From Treponema sp. (GTDB taxonomy: Bacteria; Spirochaetota; Spirochaetia; Treponematales; Treponemataceae): a stretch of DNA of 64,000 bases. Each line of letters begins with the position of its first letter. Position 1 is the stretch's first letter. A program made the translations under genes and the position numbers. This document shows, in pieces, positions 43,666-52,781 of this stretch. The notes beneath the pieces are model-generated. The model did no database searches. It was given only the letters and a program-made list of their open reading frames with translations, and was not told where the DNA came from. The stretch is taken from contig JAFLSQ010000007.1 in the NCBI GenBank assembly GCA_022510865.1, forward strand, positions 1 to 64,000, read 5' to 3'.

Positions 43666-43738
43666 CGGCTGCTGCAGGTTTTGAACCTGCGACACATGGA
43701 TTAACAGTCCATTGCTCTACCAGCTGAGCTAAGCAACC
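43666..43738 (-). tRNA. tRNA-Asn (GTT)
   Basis: Acceptor GGTTGCT/AGCAGCC, anticodon stem ATGGA/TCCAT with loop CTGTTAA (anticodon GTT), T-loop TTCAAAA. No CCA is encoded. Confidence 0.95.
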
Positions 43739-43753
43739 ATAACTAACGGATTT

Positions 43754-43782
43754 ACTATATAAAAAACTTTTGTTTGTGTCAA
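43754..43782 (-). promoter_or_regulatory. tRNA-Asn promoter
   Basis: TTGACA (43782-43777), 17-bp spacer, TATAGT (43759-43754). Confidence 0.88.
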
Positions 43783-43819
43783 CATTCTGCGCGGCTTTTT
43801 CACAAGTTTTTGCGGCCTG

Positions 43820-46612
43820 TCATTTCTGGCTGTCTCTGGAATAAACCGAAAGGCTGGGCTGACCGTCAAACAGTTCAAGCGCGTCCAGAAAATCATTCGC
43901 GCCGGCATTCTGAATAAAATCGTGCTCCAGAAGATAACGCTGGGGAATCGGCTTGGAATCCCCGCTCATCTCAAAACTTTTTTGCAGCAGCCGGGCAGTC
44001 CCTGCGTCAGTGCTAGTCTGCGCCATCTGCGTGAGCGTCCAGCGGATTTTTATTTCCTCGGCGATTTTTTCTGCGGTCTCCGGGCTTTCAAGCAGCGTCC
44101 TCAGCGCGGATATTCCGGCTTGCAGCGCGGAGTCGGCAAGTTTTGTGTGGCGCACATTCTGAAAAATCACCGTGCCAAAGCCAGTTGCGGCGCGCGGTAG
44201 AATCACCGAGATCTGCGACTGGGAAATCCCCGGTGTCTCCGCGCATTTTTCCTGCAAGAATTCCTCCAGAAAATTCAGCACCGCGCAGTAAACGGCGCTC
44301 CTTCGGATTTTTTCGGCCGTGTCCTCCGTTCTGTGCGCGGAATCCTGCGGCATCTCAAAAATGTATGCCACCGGGTCCAGAAACTCTTTGGTGGGGACAA
44401 GTTCCGCCGGCATTGGGCCTGCCGCCTGTGCCGGAACGTCCGTCAGAAAAGTGTGTGTGATTTCTGTGACCACTGATTTGCCGTCAGGAAAATCCGCCAG
44501 TGCGCTTGCCCTGCGGATTTCTCCGGCTTTTTTCTCCAGCCGCCCGAACGTAGCCTCAAGAATGCCGTCCGCGTCTGATGGAATTTTGCCCGTGAGGATT
44601 ATGTTGTAACGCCGCGCGTCCAGAAAATCAAGGTAAGAGACAAGAATCGCGCTGAAATCAACTTGCTGGAGAATATCGGCGGTCGTGTCAAAAATTCTTG
44701 CGATTTCGCTGCCTTTGAGAATTTCGCGGACACCGGCGTAAAAAATCTGATTGACCGCGCTGCCGTTCTCAAGTCTTTTTCTGTGCCGCGCATTCGCAAC
44801 CGTCCTGTCTGCCATCGCGGGCGGAATCTGGCCGTAAACTATCGCGCTGATAATCCCGCCGCAGACTTCCGCAATGTCATCGCTCTCAAATTCTATGATG
44901 ACTGAGCTTGTGCGGTAATCAGTCCTGCAATCCATCTTGGGCAAAAAACTGATTTCGCCGCGGCCGGTTTTTTCCGCAAGTTCGCGCTGAATCATCGCAA
45001 AAAGCAGCTGAATCATCATCTCCTCGAATCCGGGATTTTCCACGCTGATGATTTTCCCGCCGTCTATGCTCAGCAAAATTGTTGTGCGCGTGGAAAGCGC
45101 GCCCGGTTTTTTTATCACCGTGATTCCGTTTGAAAGTTCCGATGTTTTTATCTGCGCCGTGTTCACGGACGCAAATTTGTTGTCCGCCGTAATCTGCGTT
45201 GCCGCGCCAGAATCCGGGATTTTCCCGCCGCTGCTCTGGGGCTGGCTTTCTTTGAAAATTTCCTGCGTGTACCATGCCGAGTTTTTTTTGTTAATCTCCT
45301 CAAAATTCCCGGCCGCATACTGATTTTTTGTTGCCTTGAAATCTGCGGAATTGATAATCACAAAGACAAACGGATTCTCATCGCTCAGCGCACAAAGGCA
45401 TTCCGCCAAATCCGGCAGGTTGTCCGTGGCGGTTTGAGTTCCGCGCGCCCAATCCGCCGAAAAATCAGCGAGAAAATCCTGCGTGATGGCGATGCGGTCA
45501 TTTTTTTTCTGATGAAGCTGCCGCGCCGCGCCAAGAAAATCGTCATTGTCCACAATTTCGGGGATTTTTTGGACTTGGGCAAGAAAATCACTGGTCTGCT
45601 GCTGCGAGGTCAGCCGGTGCGTCTTGCCTTCCGGTTTTTGCAGGAGCGTCTGGATAATCAGGCGCGAGATTCCGCCCTCGTTCACCGCCTCAACATTGAT
45701 GTACTCGTTTCCCGGAATGTTCAGCCGCGCGTTTTCGACAAGCGTTTTTTTGAAGCGCGAGTTGTCATCGTTCAGAATCTCCGCAAGAAGGGCGCACTGT
45801 GCGGCAGAGAGCGTCGTGTACTGGACGACAATCTGCGTCAGGTCGGCAGAGATTTCTTCTGCGTGAAAGACAAATTTTTTCTGCGGATTTTGCCTGGCAA
45901 TCCGTTTTGGCGATGGCGTGGCGGCGGCGTAAAAACGCCCGAAACTTTCTTTGAGCATTGATGTGACGCGGGCGGCGTTTATGTTCCCGCTGACAAAAAC
46001 CGCGCAGTTCTGCGGAATGTAGAACTGTCCTGTGATTTGCGTCAGAATAGTGCGCGCCTTCTCCTGCGATATTCCGGCTAGCACTTCTGGATGAATTCCT
46101 GAGTCGTGCTGCCACGGCGCGTCCGGGAAAACGCGCGAGTCGATTGCGGCGTTGATGTGGTAGGAGATTGCGCCCGCGTTTTCTTTTACATGGGATTTTA
46201 GCGCGGAAAGTTCCGCAGAAAGCGTCTCATCTGAAAAAGCGGGATTAAAAAACGCATCTGCCATCATCCGCAGAGTTTTTTCTGCCTGCGACGGCGTGAT
46301 TGTAAGACTGTAGCGTGAGAAATCGGTATTGCACGAAGCCTCGGAGAATTTGAGCGCAGGATTTGAGGCCAATGCAATCCGGGTGAAAAGTCTGAAAAAT
46401 CCGTTTGTCTCCTGCGTCTGCGCGGCAAAACCCGCTTTGCAGACGAACGTGACGTGCACGGAGGCATCCCCGGGATTTTCCAGCAGAAAAGCCGTCAGTC
46501 CGTTTTCCAGCGTGATTTTCTGCATTTTCTGTGCGGGATTTGAGAAACCCGGCCGCGCCGAAAAAATCCCCAGGGAAATCAAGACTGCGATTTTTTTGAC
46601 AATCTTTTTCAT
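43820..46612 (-). CDS. M16-type insulinase-like protein without the zinc motif
   Basis: 930 residues with a signal peptide (to about FSNPA). N-terminal and internal halves fit the tandem M16 layout (LENGLTAFLLENP at the start; second half beginning LSNGITVIKKPG). In active M16 peptidases the first half holds H-x-x-E-H; the equivalent stretch here reads NGFFRLFTRIA, with none of the metal ligands. It is therefore probably a non-catalytic periplasmic protein, as with the inactive partner of paired M16 peptidases. TATAAT ends seven bases before the ATG at 46612, and AAGGTG is a weak ribosome-binding site. Confidence 0.82.
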   Translation of the reverse strand: MKKIVKKIAVLISLGIFSARPGFSNPAQKMQKITLENGLTAFLLENPGDASVHVTFVCKAGFAAQTQETNGFFRLFTRIALASNPALKFSEASCNTDFSRYSLTITPSQAEKTLRMMADAFFNPAFSDETLSAELSALKSHVKENAGAISYHINAAIDSRVFPDAPWQHDSGIHPEVLAGISQEKARTILTQITGQFYIPQNCAVFVSGNINAARVTSMLKESFGRFYAAATPSPKRIARQNPQKKFVFHAEEISADLTQIVVQYTTLSAAQCALLAEILNDDNSRFKKTLVENARLNIPGNEYINVEAVNEGGISRLIIQTLLQKPEGKTHRLTSQQQTSDFLAQVQKIPEIVDNDDFLGAARQLHQKKNDRIAITQDFLADFSADWARGTQTATDNLPDLAECLCALSDENPFVFVIINSADFKATKNQYAAGNFEEINKKNSAWYTQEIFKESQPQSSGGKIPDSGAATQITADNKFASVNTAQIKTSELSNGITVIKKPGALSTRTTILLSIDGGKIISVENPGFEEMMIQLLFAMIQRELAEKTGRGEISFLPKMDCRTDYRTSSVIIEFESDDIAEVCGGIISAIVYGQIPPAMADRTVANARHRKRLENGSAVNQIFYAGVREILKGSEIARIFDTTADILQQVDFSAILVSYLDFLDARRYNIILTGKIPSDADGILEATFGRLEKKAGEIRRASALADFPDGKSVVTEITHTFLTDVPAQAAGPMPAELVPTKEFLDPVAYIFEMPQDSAHRTEDTAEKIRRSAVYCAVLNFLEEFLQEKCAETPGISQSQISVILPRAATGFGTVIFQNVRHTKLADSALQAGISALRTLLESPETAEKIAEEIKIRWTLTQMAQTSTDAGTARLLQKSFEMSGDSKPIPQRYLLEHDFIQNAGANDFLDALELFDGQPSLSVYSRDSQK

Positions 46613-46621
46613 CACCTTGAT

Positions 46622-46650
46622 TATACAATCATTTTAATATGTGGTATACT
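46622..46650 (+). promoter_or_regulatory. promoter for leaderless beta-helix gene, overlapping a divergent promoter
   Basis: TATACA (46622-46627), 17-bp spacer, TATACT (46645-46650), six bases before the ATG at 46657. The minus-strand -10 for the M16 gene (46625-46620) overlaps its -35. Confidence 0.55.
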
Positions 46651-46656
46651 TGCAGA

Positions 46657-48846
46657 ATGGTAAAAATAGAATATTCGGGCGGATTGCCCGCCTGCAATGT
46701 GCCGGAAGAGCTTTTGAGCGGCAAGCGTCATCTCACTTTCAATGAAATTCAGATTCTGGAGAAAAATCTTAATCATAACGCGGACTCAACTTGGAGCAAT
46801 TTTTATGTGGATGAGGGCGGCTTTGATCCGTCTGTGATTCATCTTTCTTTTTTCTCGGGGTTCATTGTCCTTGGCAAAATGGAGAACTGCTCGCTGCATT
46901 ATAATGATTTGCTGCTTGAGTGCGGAATCAGAAGCTCGCGGCTGAGCAACGTTGTCACCGGCGACCACTGCGCAATCCGCAATGTGCGTTATCTTGACAA
47001 TTACCGGCTTGGAAATCGCGTGATTCTTTTTAATGTTCAGGAGATGTGCTGCACGAACCACTCGAAGTTCGGGGTGGGCGTGCTAAAGGACGGCGAGCCT
47101 GAGTCAAACCGGGTTTGGATTGGCGTTGCGAACGAGAATGACGGCCGGCGCGTGCTTCCTTTTGAGTCGATGATTCCGGCGGACGCGTACATCTGGTCTC
47201 ATTACCGCGATGACCCGGCTCTTCTTGAAAGGTTCGTCGCGCTCACGGAGCACGGCATTTCCAAGGAGCTGAACACTTTTGGTTTTGTGGATGACGACAC
47301 GGTAATCAAGAATTCACACATAATCAAAGATACAAAGGTCGGGAAATCCGCGTACATAAAAGGCGTTTTCAAGCTCAAAAACGTGACCGTCCTCTCATCC
47401 GAGGCGGAGCCTAGTCAGATTGGCGAGGGCGTTGAGATGGTCAACGGAATTCTTGGCTATGCCAGCCATGTTTTTTATCAGGCGATTGCCGTGCGTTTTG
47501 TAATCGGGCGGAACTGCCAGGTGAAGTACGGCGCGAGGCTTTTGAATTCGGTGCTGGGCGATAATTCCACGGTCTCCTGCTGCGAGATTCTGAACAATCT
47601 GATTTATCCGTTTCATGAGCAGCATCACAACTCTTCATTTCTGATTGCGACCACCGTGATGGGGCAGAGCAATATTGCCGCGGGCGCGAACATCGGCAGC
47701 AATCACAACAGCCGCAGCCCGGACGGCGAGATTTTTGCAAAGCGCGGTTTTTGGCCGGGGCTTTGCAGCGACTTCAAGCACAACTCGCGGTTCGCGTCAT
47801 TTGTCCTTGTGACAAAAGGAAGCTATCAGCACGAGCTGGATATTCCTTATCCGTTTGCGCTGGTCTCGCCGGGGCAGAACGGAAATCAGTCTGTGGGGAT
47901 TTTTCCCGCTTGGCTTTTCCTTTATGATATGTTCGCCGTCACCCGGAACAAGGCAAAGTTCGCGAAGCGCGACAAGCGCGTGATAAAAGTGCAGCACATC
48001 GAGACCGATCCGCTTGCGCCGGACACAATGGAAGAGGTCATGGCCGCCATGGACAGGCTGATTTCTCTGACAGCCGATTACCTTACTTCTGTTAATAGCG
48101 ATTATATGGCCGATGCCGGCACTCCGGAAAAGAGAATGCAGGCCGCGAAAGATTTTCTTCATCAGAATCCGGAGGCGGATTTTACGCTGATGGACTCGCG
48201 CTGCCAGAAAAAATACGGCGCGACAATCTTCAAGCCTGTGCAGGCTTACAGGATGTACCGCAAAATCGTGAAATATTACGCCACAAAAACTCTGATGGAT
48301 TTCTGCACCGCGCTTGATGTCCAGACGCTCACCAAAGACCTGATTGATAGAATCCGGGAACTTCCGCTTTACGAGAACTGGGAGAATGCGGGCGGTCAGT
48401 TAATCCCGTCGCAGAAAATTCAGGAGCTTTTTGCCGCGATTAAGGACAATGGGATTTCAGACTGGGAGGGAGTCCATCGGTTTTATGACAGCTGCCAGTT
48501 CTCGTATGAGCAGTACAAAGTGCGTCACGCGCTTTATCTTCTGGAGCAGTTGTATTCGCGCCCGGTTGAGGAATTCTCCAACGAATTGTACCGCGACATA
48601 ATCGATGATGTGTCAATCGTTGCCTATGATATTTACAACGCCTCTTTTCAGTCCAGGGAAAAAGATTACACGGATTATTACCGCGCGATGACCTACCGTT
48701 CCAAAGAGGAGATGGACGCGGTGATTGGCCCGCTTGTTCAGAATGAATTCCTGCGCCAGCTGCGCACAGACACCGAGGCGTTCATTTCTGACCTGAAAAT
48801 GATTTTTAACGGACTTGTGCGGGGGGGGGTAATATTGTATAGTTAA
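46657..48846 (+). CDS. DUF4954-like left-handed beta-helix protein
   Basis: 729 residues, no signal peptide. The region of about 60-420 shows hexapeptide-type turns (NCSLHYNDLLLECGIRSSRL, VKYGARLLNSVLGDNSTVSC, GQSNIAAGANIGSNHNSR), as in left-handed beta-helix transferases. A helical C-terminal part follows. It matches what I recall of DUF4954 proteins of Bacteroidetes and treponemes, which are annotated as nucleotide-sugar transferase-like. ATG at 46657 is set by the promoter; no ribosome-binding site. The last codons contain a G9 run (48821-48829). Confidence 0.82.
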   Translation: MVKIEYSGGLPACNVPEELLSGKRHLTFNEIQILEKNLNHNADSTWSNFYVDEGGFDPSVIHLSFFSGFIVLGKMENCSLHYNDLLLECGIRSSRLSNVVTGDHCAIRNVRYLDNYRLGNRVILFNVQEMCCTNHSKFGVGVLKDGEPESNRVWIGVANENDGRRVLPFESMIPADAYIWSHYRDDPALLERFVALTEHGISKELNTFGFVDDDTVIKNSHIIKDTKVGKSAYIKGVFKLKNVTVLSSEAEPSQIGEGVEMVNGILGYASHVFYQAIAVRFVIGRNCQVKYGARLLNSVLGDNSTVSCCEILNNLIYPFHEQHHNSSFLIATTVMGQSNIAAGANIGSNHNSRSPDGEIFAKRGFWPGLCSDFKHNSRFASFVLVTKGSYQHELDIPYPFALVSPGQNGNQSVGIFPAWLFLYDMFAVTRNKAKFAKRDKRVIKVQHIETDPLAPDTMEEVMAAMDRLISLTADYLTSVNSDYMADAGTPEKRMQAAKDFLHQNPEADFTLMDSRCQKKYGATIFKPVQAYRMYRKIVKYYATKTLMDFCTALDVQTLTKDLIDRIRELPLYENWENAGGQLIPSQKIQELFAAIKDNGISDWEGVHRFYDSCQFSYEQYKVRHALYLLEQLYSRPVEEFSNELYRDIIDDVSIVAYDIYNASFQSREKDYTDYYRAMTYRSKEEMDAVIGPLVQNEFLRQLRTDTEAFISDLKMIFNGLVRGGVILYS
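48815..48843 (+). promoter_or_regulatory. candidate antisense promoter with G9 spacer
   Basis: TTGTGC (48815-48820), 17-bp spacer made of G9 plus eight bases, TATAGT (48838-48843). It lies in the 3' end of the beta-helix gene and would transcribe antisense to the DTW gene. Confidence 0.5.
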
Positions 48847-48848
48847 TC

Positions 48849-49532
48849 CTATTCAAAACTTGGGATTTCTCTGATTTTATTGTATTTTGCATCGTAATTG
48901 TGACTGTTCGGCCGGATTCCAAGAATGCGCTCGTTCTCTGCCTGCAACTGGAATTTTATCATCTGTTTGAAGGCATCCATCATCGGCTCCGGATTTGCGT
49001 GGGAATCGCAAAGTCCGCATTCCTGCATCTCCTTAATCAGATAGTAGCAGGATTCCACAGTCGAGATGTATTCGGGGCGCGGTTCGTGCTTGAACGTGAA
49101 AATTGAGCGGTAGTCGCCGTAAAAAGACAGGCGCGGCAAATCAAGCAGGAACGGATTGTGCTCAATCAGTTTTCTGGCGCAGAACCATGTGGAGTCCAGA
49201 ATCAGGACCAGCAGGGTTCTGCCGGCAATCGCCTCTTTGAATCCTTCTTTTCGCGCAGTCCACGCGCCCTCGCCGGGGTACATCATCACAGGAAAATATT
49301 GTGGGTCAGAGAGCAGCTGGCGCAGACGATGATTGCCCTGGAATTCAAAGCCCACAAGAATTTCGGAATTTTTAAGCGATATGTGCGCGATGTGCCCGGT
49401 TCCAGTCCGCTGACGCTTTGCCTCTTTCTGGTGCATGAGCAGCACGAATTTGATTCCGCAGTCGATTTCTTTTGTGTAGCCGCAGAGACAGGCGGATTTT
49501 GGCTTGAAACATCTGTAACATCGCTCGCTCAT
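48849..49532 (-). CDS. DTW domain protein (tRNA aminocarboxypropyltransferase family)
   Basis: DTW proteins such as E. coli TapT add the acp group to uridine in tRNA variable or D loops using SAM. The N-terminus has the zinc-binding pattern C-x-x-C...C-x-C (RCYRCFKPKSACLCG), and the signature appears as LILDSTWFCAR. The 227-residue length fits. Convergent with the beta-helix gene, with two bases between stops. Leaderless: TATTAT ends six bases before the ATG. Confidence 0.88.
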   Translation of the reverse strand: MSERCYRCFKPKSACLCGYTKEIDCGIKFVLLMHQKEAKRQRTGTGHIAHISLKNSEILVGFEFQGNHRLRQLLSDPQYFPVMMYPGEGAWTARKEGFKEAIAGRTLLVLILDSTWFCARKLIEHNPFLLDLPRLSFYGDYRSIFTFKHEPRPEYISTVESCYYLIKEMQECGLCDSHANPEPMMDAFKQMIKFQLQAENERILGIRPNSHNYDAKYNKIREIPSFE

Positions 49533-49538
49533 GTGGCT

Positions 49539-49567
49539 ATAATATCAGAAGGATTTTCAAACGGCAA
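49539..49567 (-). promoter_or_regulatory. promoter for leaderless DTW gene
   Basis: TTGCCG (49567-49562), 17-bp spacer, TATTAT (49544-49539). Confidence 0.65.
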
Positions 49568-49626
49568 CAGGCAGGTAATCGATTTTTAAAAATACTGAAA
49601 AACTGTAGTAAAATTAAAGTGTCGGC

Positions 49627-49654
49627 TTGACAAAATTTTATAAAGCGTCATAAT
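49627..49654 (+). promoter_or_regulatory. promoter for leaderless acyl-CoA ligase gene
   Basis: TTGACA (49627-49632), 16-bp spacer, CATAAT (49649-49654), six bases before the ATG at 49661. Confidence 0.75.
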
Positions 49655-49660
49655 GTAACT

Positions 49661-51364
49661 ATGAATTTAGCGCATGAATTTATTAAGGACTACCGAGAGT
49701 ATACATCTTATGCGGATTTGAAGGCGAACTGCCGCCTTGTCGCTCCTGATAATTTTAATTTTGCATACGACATTGTGGATCGCTATGCCCGTGAGGATCC
49801 GGATAAGCGTGCCCTTGTCTGGATTGACGATAATTCATCGGAAGAAAAGACGTTCTCTTTCCTTGATATTTCCCGCGAGTCAAAACGCGCCGCCTACTGG
49901 CTTTCTCAGAAAGGAATCAGAAAAGGCGACATGATTATGCTCATGCTGCGCCGCCGCTATGAGTGGTGGTTTCTGCTGCCCGCGCTCCACAGAATTGGTG
50001 CGGTTGTAATTCCGGCCACAGACCAGCTTCTGCAATCAGACATAGAATACCGCACAAAAGCGGCCGATGTTAAGATGATTATCTCGTATGATAATCCCAA
50101 GGTTCAGGAGGAGATAGAGAAGGCTCTTCCGAATTCACCCACAGTTAAATTTCTTGTTACAGTGGGAAAGGCTCGCGACGGCTGGATTAGTTTCCATGAT
50201 GAGTACAGCAAAGTTGAGCCGGAATTTCCGCGTCCTGTGGGGGAAGCCGCCACGCACAATTCTGACCCGATGCTCATGTACTTCACGTCAGGAACATCGG
50301 GTTATCCCAAAATGGTTCTGCATGATTTTACATACCCGATCGGGCACATAATCACCGCAAAATACTGGCATTGCGTCGTTGATGACGGACTTCATCTTAC
50401 AATCGCGGAGACCGGATGGGCAAAAGCCACCTGGGGAAAAATCTACGGCCAGTGGATTTGCGGAACCGCGCAGTTTGTCTATGACATGAATATGCTCAAG
50501 CCGGACAAAATGCTCACGCTCATCTCAAAATACGGACTTACGACTTTCTGTGCGCCGCCGACAGTCTACCGTTTTCTTGTCCGTCAGGATTTATCAAAAT
50601 ATGATTTGAGCAAGTGCCAGAGATTCAGCACAGCGGGCGAGGCTCTGAACGGCGAGGTTTACGACAAGTGGCTGGAGCAGACCGGAAAGCGCATCTACGA
50701 AGGTTACGGTCAGTCTGAGTCGGCTGTAATCTGCGGGAATTTTATGGATTCGCCTGTAAAACCCGGCTCAATGGGCTGTCCGTCCCCTGCTTATGACGTT
50801 CAGGTTTTAAATCCGAATGACAGGCCGGTTCCTGCCGGCGAGGTGGGGGAGCTTTGCATAAAAGTCTCTGACGGCCATCCGTTCGGATTGCTCACAGGCT
50901 ATCACAAGGATGTGTCGCTCACTGCGGAAGCGTTTGACGGCGGATGGTATCACACTGGCGACAACGTTTATGCCGATGATGACGGCTACATCTGGTTTGT
51001 GGGCCGCAAGGATGATATAATCAAGTCATCGGGTTACAGAATCAGTCCGTTTGAGGTTGAGTCTGTCTTGCAGAAACATCCGGCGGTCATGGAATGCGCT
51101 GTCACCGGCGTTGAAGACCCCAAGCGCGGGCAGGTTGTCAAGGCGACAATCGTGCTGGTGCCGTCCTACGAGAATAAAGATTTAAAGGAAATGGAGATTG
51201 AGATTTCCACATTCGCGAAGGAAAACACCGCAATGTACAAAATTCCGCGCATTTACGAGTTTGTGAAGGAGCTGCCCAAGACAATCAGCGGGAAAATCCG
51301 GCGTGTGGAAATCCGCGAGAAAGACAAGGGCAAGGACATAGAAAAAATAAAGCGGGATTTTTAG
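49661..51364 (+). CDS. AMP-binding acyl-CoA synthetase
   Basis: Adenylate-forming ligase that activates a carboxylic acid to its CoA thioester. Core motifs are YFTSGTSGYPKMV (P-loop), YGQSESAV, GWYHTGD and the catalytic lysine in TISGKIRR near the C-terminus. Length (567 residues) and motifs fit the medium-chain/acetyl-CoA synthetase group; substrate is unknown. The stop shares a base with the GTG of lptC (TAGTG), so this ligase is the first gene of the Lpt operon, which hints at a role in envelope lipid supply. Confidence 0.92.
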   Translation: MNLAHEFIKDYREYTSYADLKANCRLVAPDNFNFAYDIVDRYAREDPDKRALVWIDDNSSEEKTFSFLDISRESKRAAYWLSQKGIRKGDMIMLMLRRRYEWWFLLPALHRIGAVVIPATDQLLQSDIEYRTKAADVKMIISYDNPKVQEEIEKALPNSPTVKFLVTVGKARDGWISFHDEYSKVEPEFPRPVGEAATHNSDPMLMYFTSGTSGYPKMVLHDFTYPIGHIITAKYWHCVVDDGLHLTIAETGWAKATWGKIYGQWICGTAQFVYDMNMLKPDKMLTLISKYGLTTFCAPPTVYRFLVRQDLSKYDLSKCQRFSTAGEALNGEVYDKWLEQTGKRIYEGYGQSESAVICGNFMDSPVKPGSMGCPSPAYDVQVLNPNDRPVPAGEVGELCIKVSDGHPFGLLTGYHKDVSLTAEAFDGGWYHTGDNVYADDDGYIWFVGRKDDIIKSSGYRISPFEVESVLQKHPAVMECAVTGVEDPKRGQVVKATIVLVPSYENKDLKEMEIEISTFAKENTAMYKIPRIYEFVKELPKTISGKIRRVEIREKDKGKDIEKIKRDF

Positions 51365-51987
51365 TGAGAAACCGGGCAAAAAAATCATTTTCTTGTTTGC
51401 GGGCGGTCGCATTCGCAGCGGCTGCCTTTCTGCATTTTTCCTGCTCGCTGAAATATGATGAGACGGTGAACGTTGAGGAGCGCGTGCCCGAATTTGTTTT
51501 TCAGGACACGACGATGGTTCGCAGTGAGGACAATAAAATCACTTTTGAGATGAAAGCCGGGGTTCTGGAGCAGTATAAAAAATCATCCGAGACTTTTGCA
51601 AAGGATGTTGCGTTCACAGCCTATGATGATGAGGGCGCGGTCTCCACAGAAGGCGAGTGCGGCCTGCTTTTTTCCGACACGGACAAAAAAATCCACGAGC
51701 TTTACGATGACATCAAACTGTACAACCGCAGCGAGGAGACGAATTTTTTCGCGGATATTCTGCGCTGGAACGAGAGAAACGAGCAGCTGACCAGCGGCCG
51801 TGGCGATATGGTGCGCGTCGAGAAAAACGGCACGGTCATGCGCGGAACCGGATTTTCTGCCAGCGGAATCAGCAAGACTTTTTCGTTCCGCGGGAATGTT
51901 TCCGGCGAGATAGAGACAAAATCTGAGGATGATTCTGCTGATGCTTCCGATGCCATTGAGAATCAGGCGGAGGAATCCGCGCGATGA
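51364..51987 (+). CDS. lptC: LptC-like lipopolysaccharide export protein
   Basis: 207 residues. A hydrophobic N-terminus ends in H-F-S-C, so it may be a lipoprotein rather than the single-pass protein of E. coli. The body is the beta-jellyroll of LptC (PEFVFQDTTMV, ITFEMKAGVLEQY, LYNRSEETNFFADIL). It starts on GTG overlapping the ligase stop and overlaps lptA by four bases. Identification rests on fold-like pattern and operon order. Confidence 0.82.
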   Translation: MRNRAKKSFSCLRAVAFAAAAFLHFSCSLKYDETVNVEERVPEFVFQDTTMVRSEDNKITFEMKAGVLEQYKKSSETFAKDVAFTAYDDEGAVSTEGECGLLFSDTDKKIHELYDDIKLYNRSEETNFFADILRWNERNEQLTSGRGDMVRVEKNGTVMRGTGFSASGISKTFSFRGNVSGEIETKSEDDSADASDAIENQAEESAR

Positions 51988-52781
51988 GACTACGATTTTT
52001 TGCGCCCGCATTTTTTTTGCTGATGTGCGCCCGGGTTTCCGCGGAGACAATCGTTTTTTCTGCGAATGCGATGACCGGGCAGGCCGGGAATTCAAGCACA
52101 ACGACGACGCTTTCCGGCAACGCCTACGTGAAAACCCAGTCAATGGAAATTCAGGCGGATGTTCTGGAACTTTCCGGCGATGACTATCGGTTTATAAAAG
52201 CGCAGGGGCACATCGACGGCAAAAATCTTGAGACGAACATGACTTTCACGTGCGATTCCCTTTCTTATGACCGGGTTACAAAAATCGCGGATTTGCGCGG
52301 CAACGTGGATTTTCAGGATGTTGAGAATGATGTGCGCGCTCAGGCACAGATAATCGTCTATAATCAGAATGATGAGACTGCTGTCATGCAGGTTAAGGTG
52401 AGCCTTACGCAGAAAGACAACGTTTGCACGGGCGCATACGCGCTTTATTACAAGACTACCCAGATTCTGGAGCTTTCCGGCAACGCCCAGATAAAGCAGA
52501 AAGATGATGTTTTCCGTGCGCAGCACATCACGCTGGACATGGACACGCAGGAAATCACGCTTGGCGGGAATGTCCGGGGTTCGGTCAGCGAGTCAAAGTC
52601 TGAGGCAAAAAAATCGGATGATTCTGGCTCTGGTTCTGCGGAAAATGCGGATGATTCCGGCGCGGATTTTTCTGCGCGTTCGGATGACTCACCCGGCAAT
52701 TCTGATGAGGATGCGGCGGATGACGAGACAGAGGCGGAGAAATCAGACGGAAATGCGGAGGTTACTGGCGATGGACAATGA
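51984..52781 (+). CDS. lptA: LptA/OstA-like periplasmic protein with acidic tail
   Basis: Signal peptide to about RVSAE, then OstA-type repeats (SGNAYVKTQSMEIQADVLEL, ADLRGNVDFQDVEND, LSGNAQIKQKDDVFRA, LGGNVRG) over residues 25-200. Residues 205-265 form a Ser/Asp/Glu-rich tail not usual in LptA. It should bridge the periplasm for glycolipid export. Overlaps lptC by four and lptB by eleven bases. Confidence 0.88.
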   Translation: MRLRFFAPAFFLLMCARVSAETIVFSANAMTGQAGNSSTTTTLSGNAYVKTQSMEIQADVLELSGDDYRFIKAQGHIDGKNLETNMTFTCDSLSYDRVTKIADLRGNVDFQDVENDVRAQAQIIVYNQNDETAVMQVKVSLTQKDNVCTGAYALYYKTTQILELSGNAQIKQKDDVFRAQHITLDMDTQEITLGGNVRGSVSESKSEAKKSDDSGSGSAENADDSGADFSARSDDSPGNSDEDAADDETEAEKSDGNAEVTGDGQ

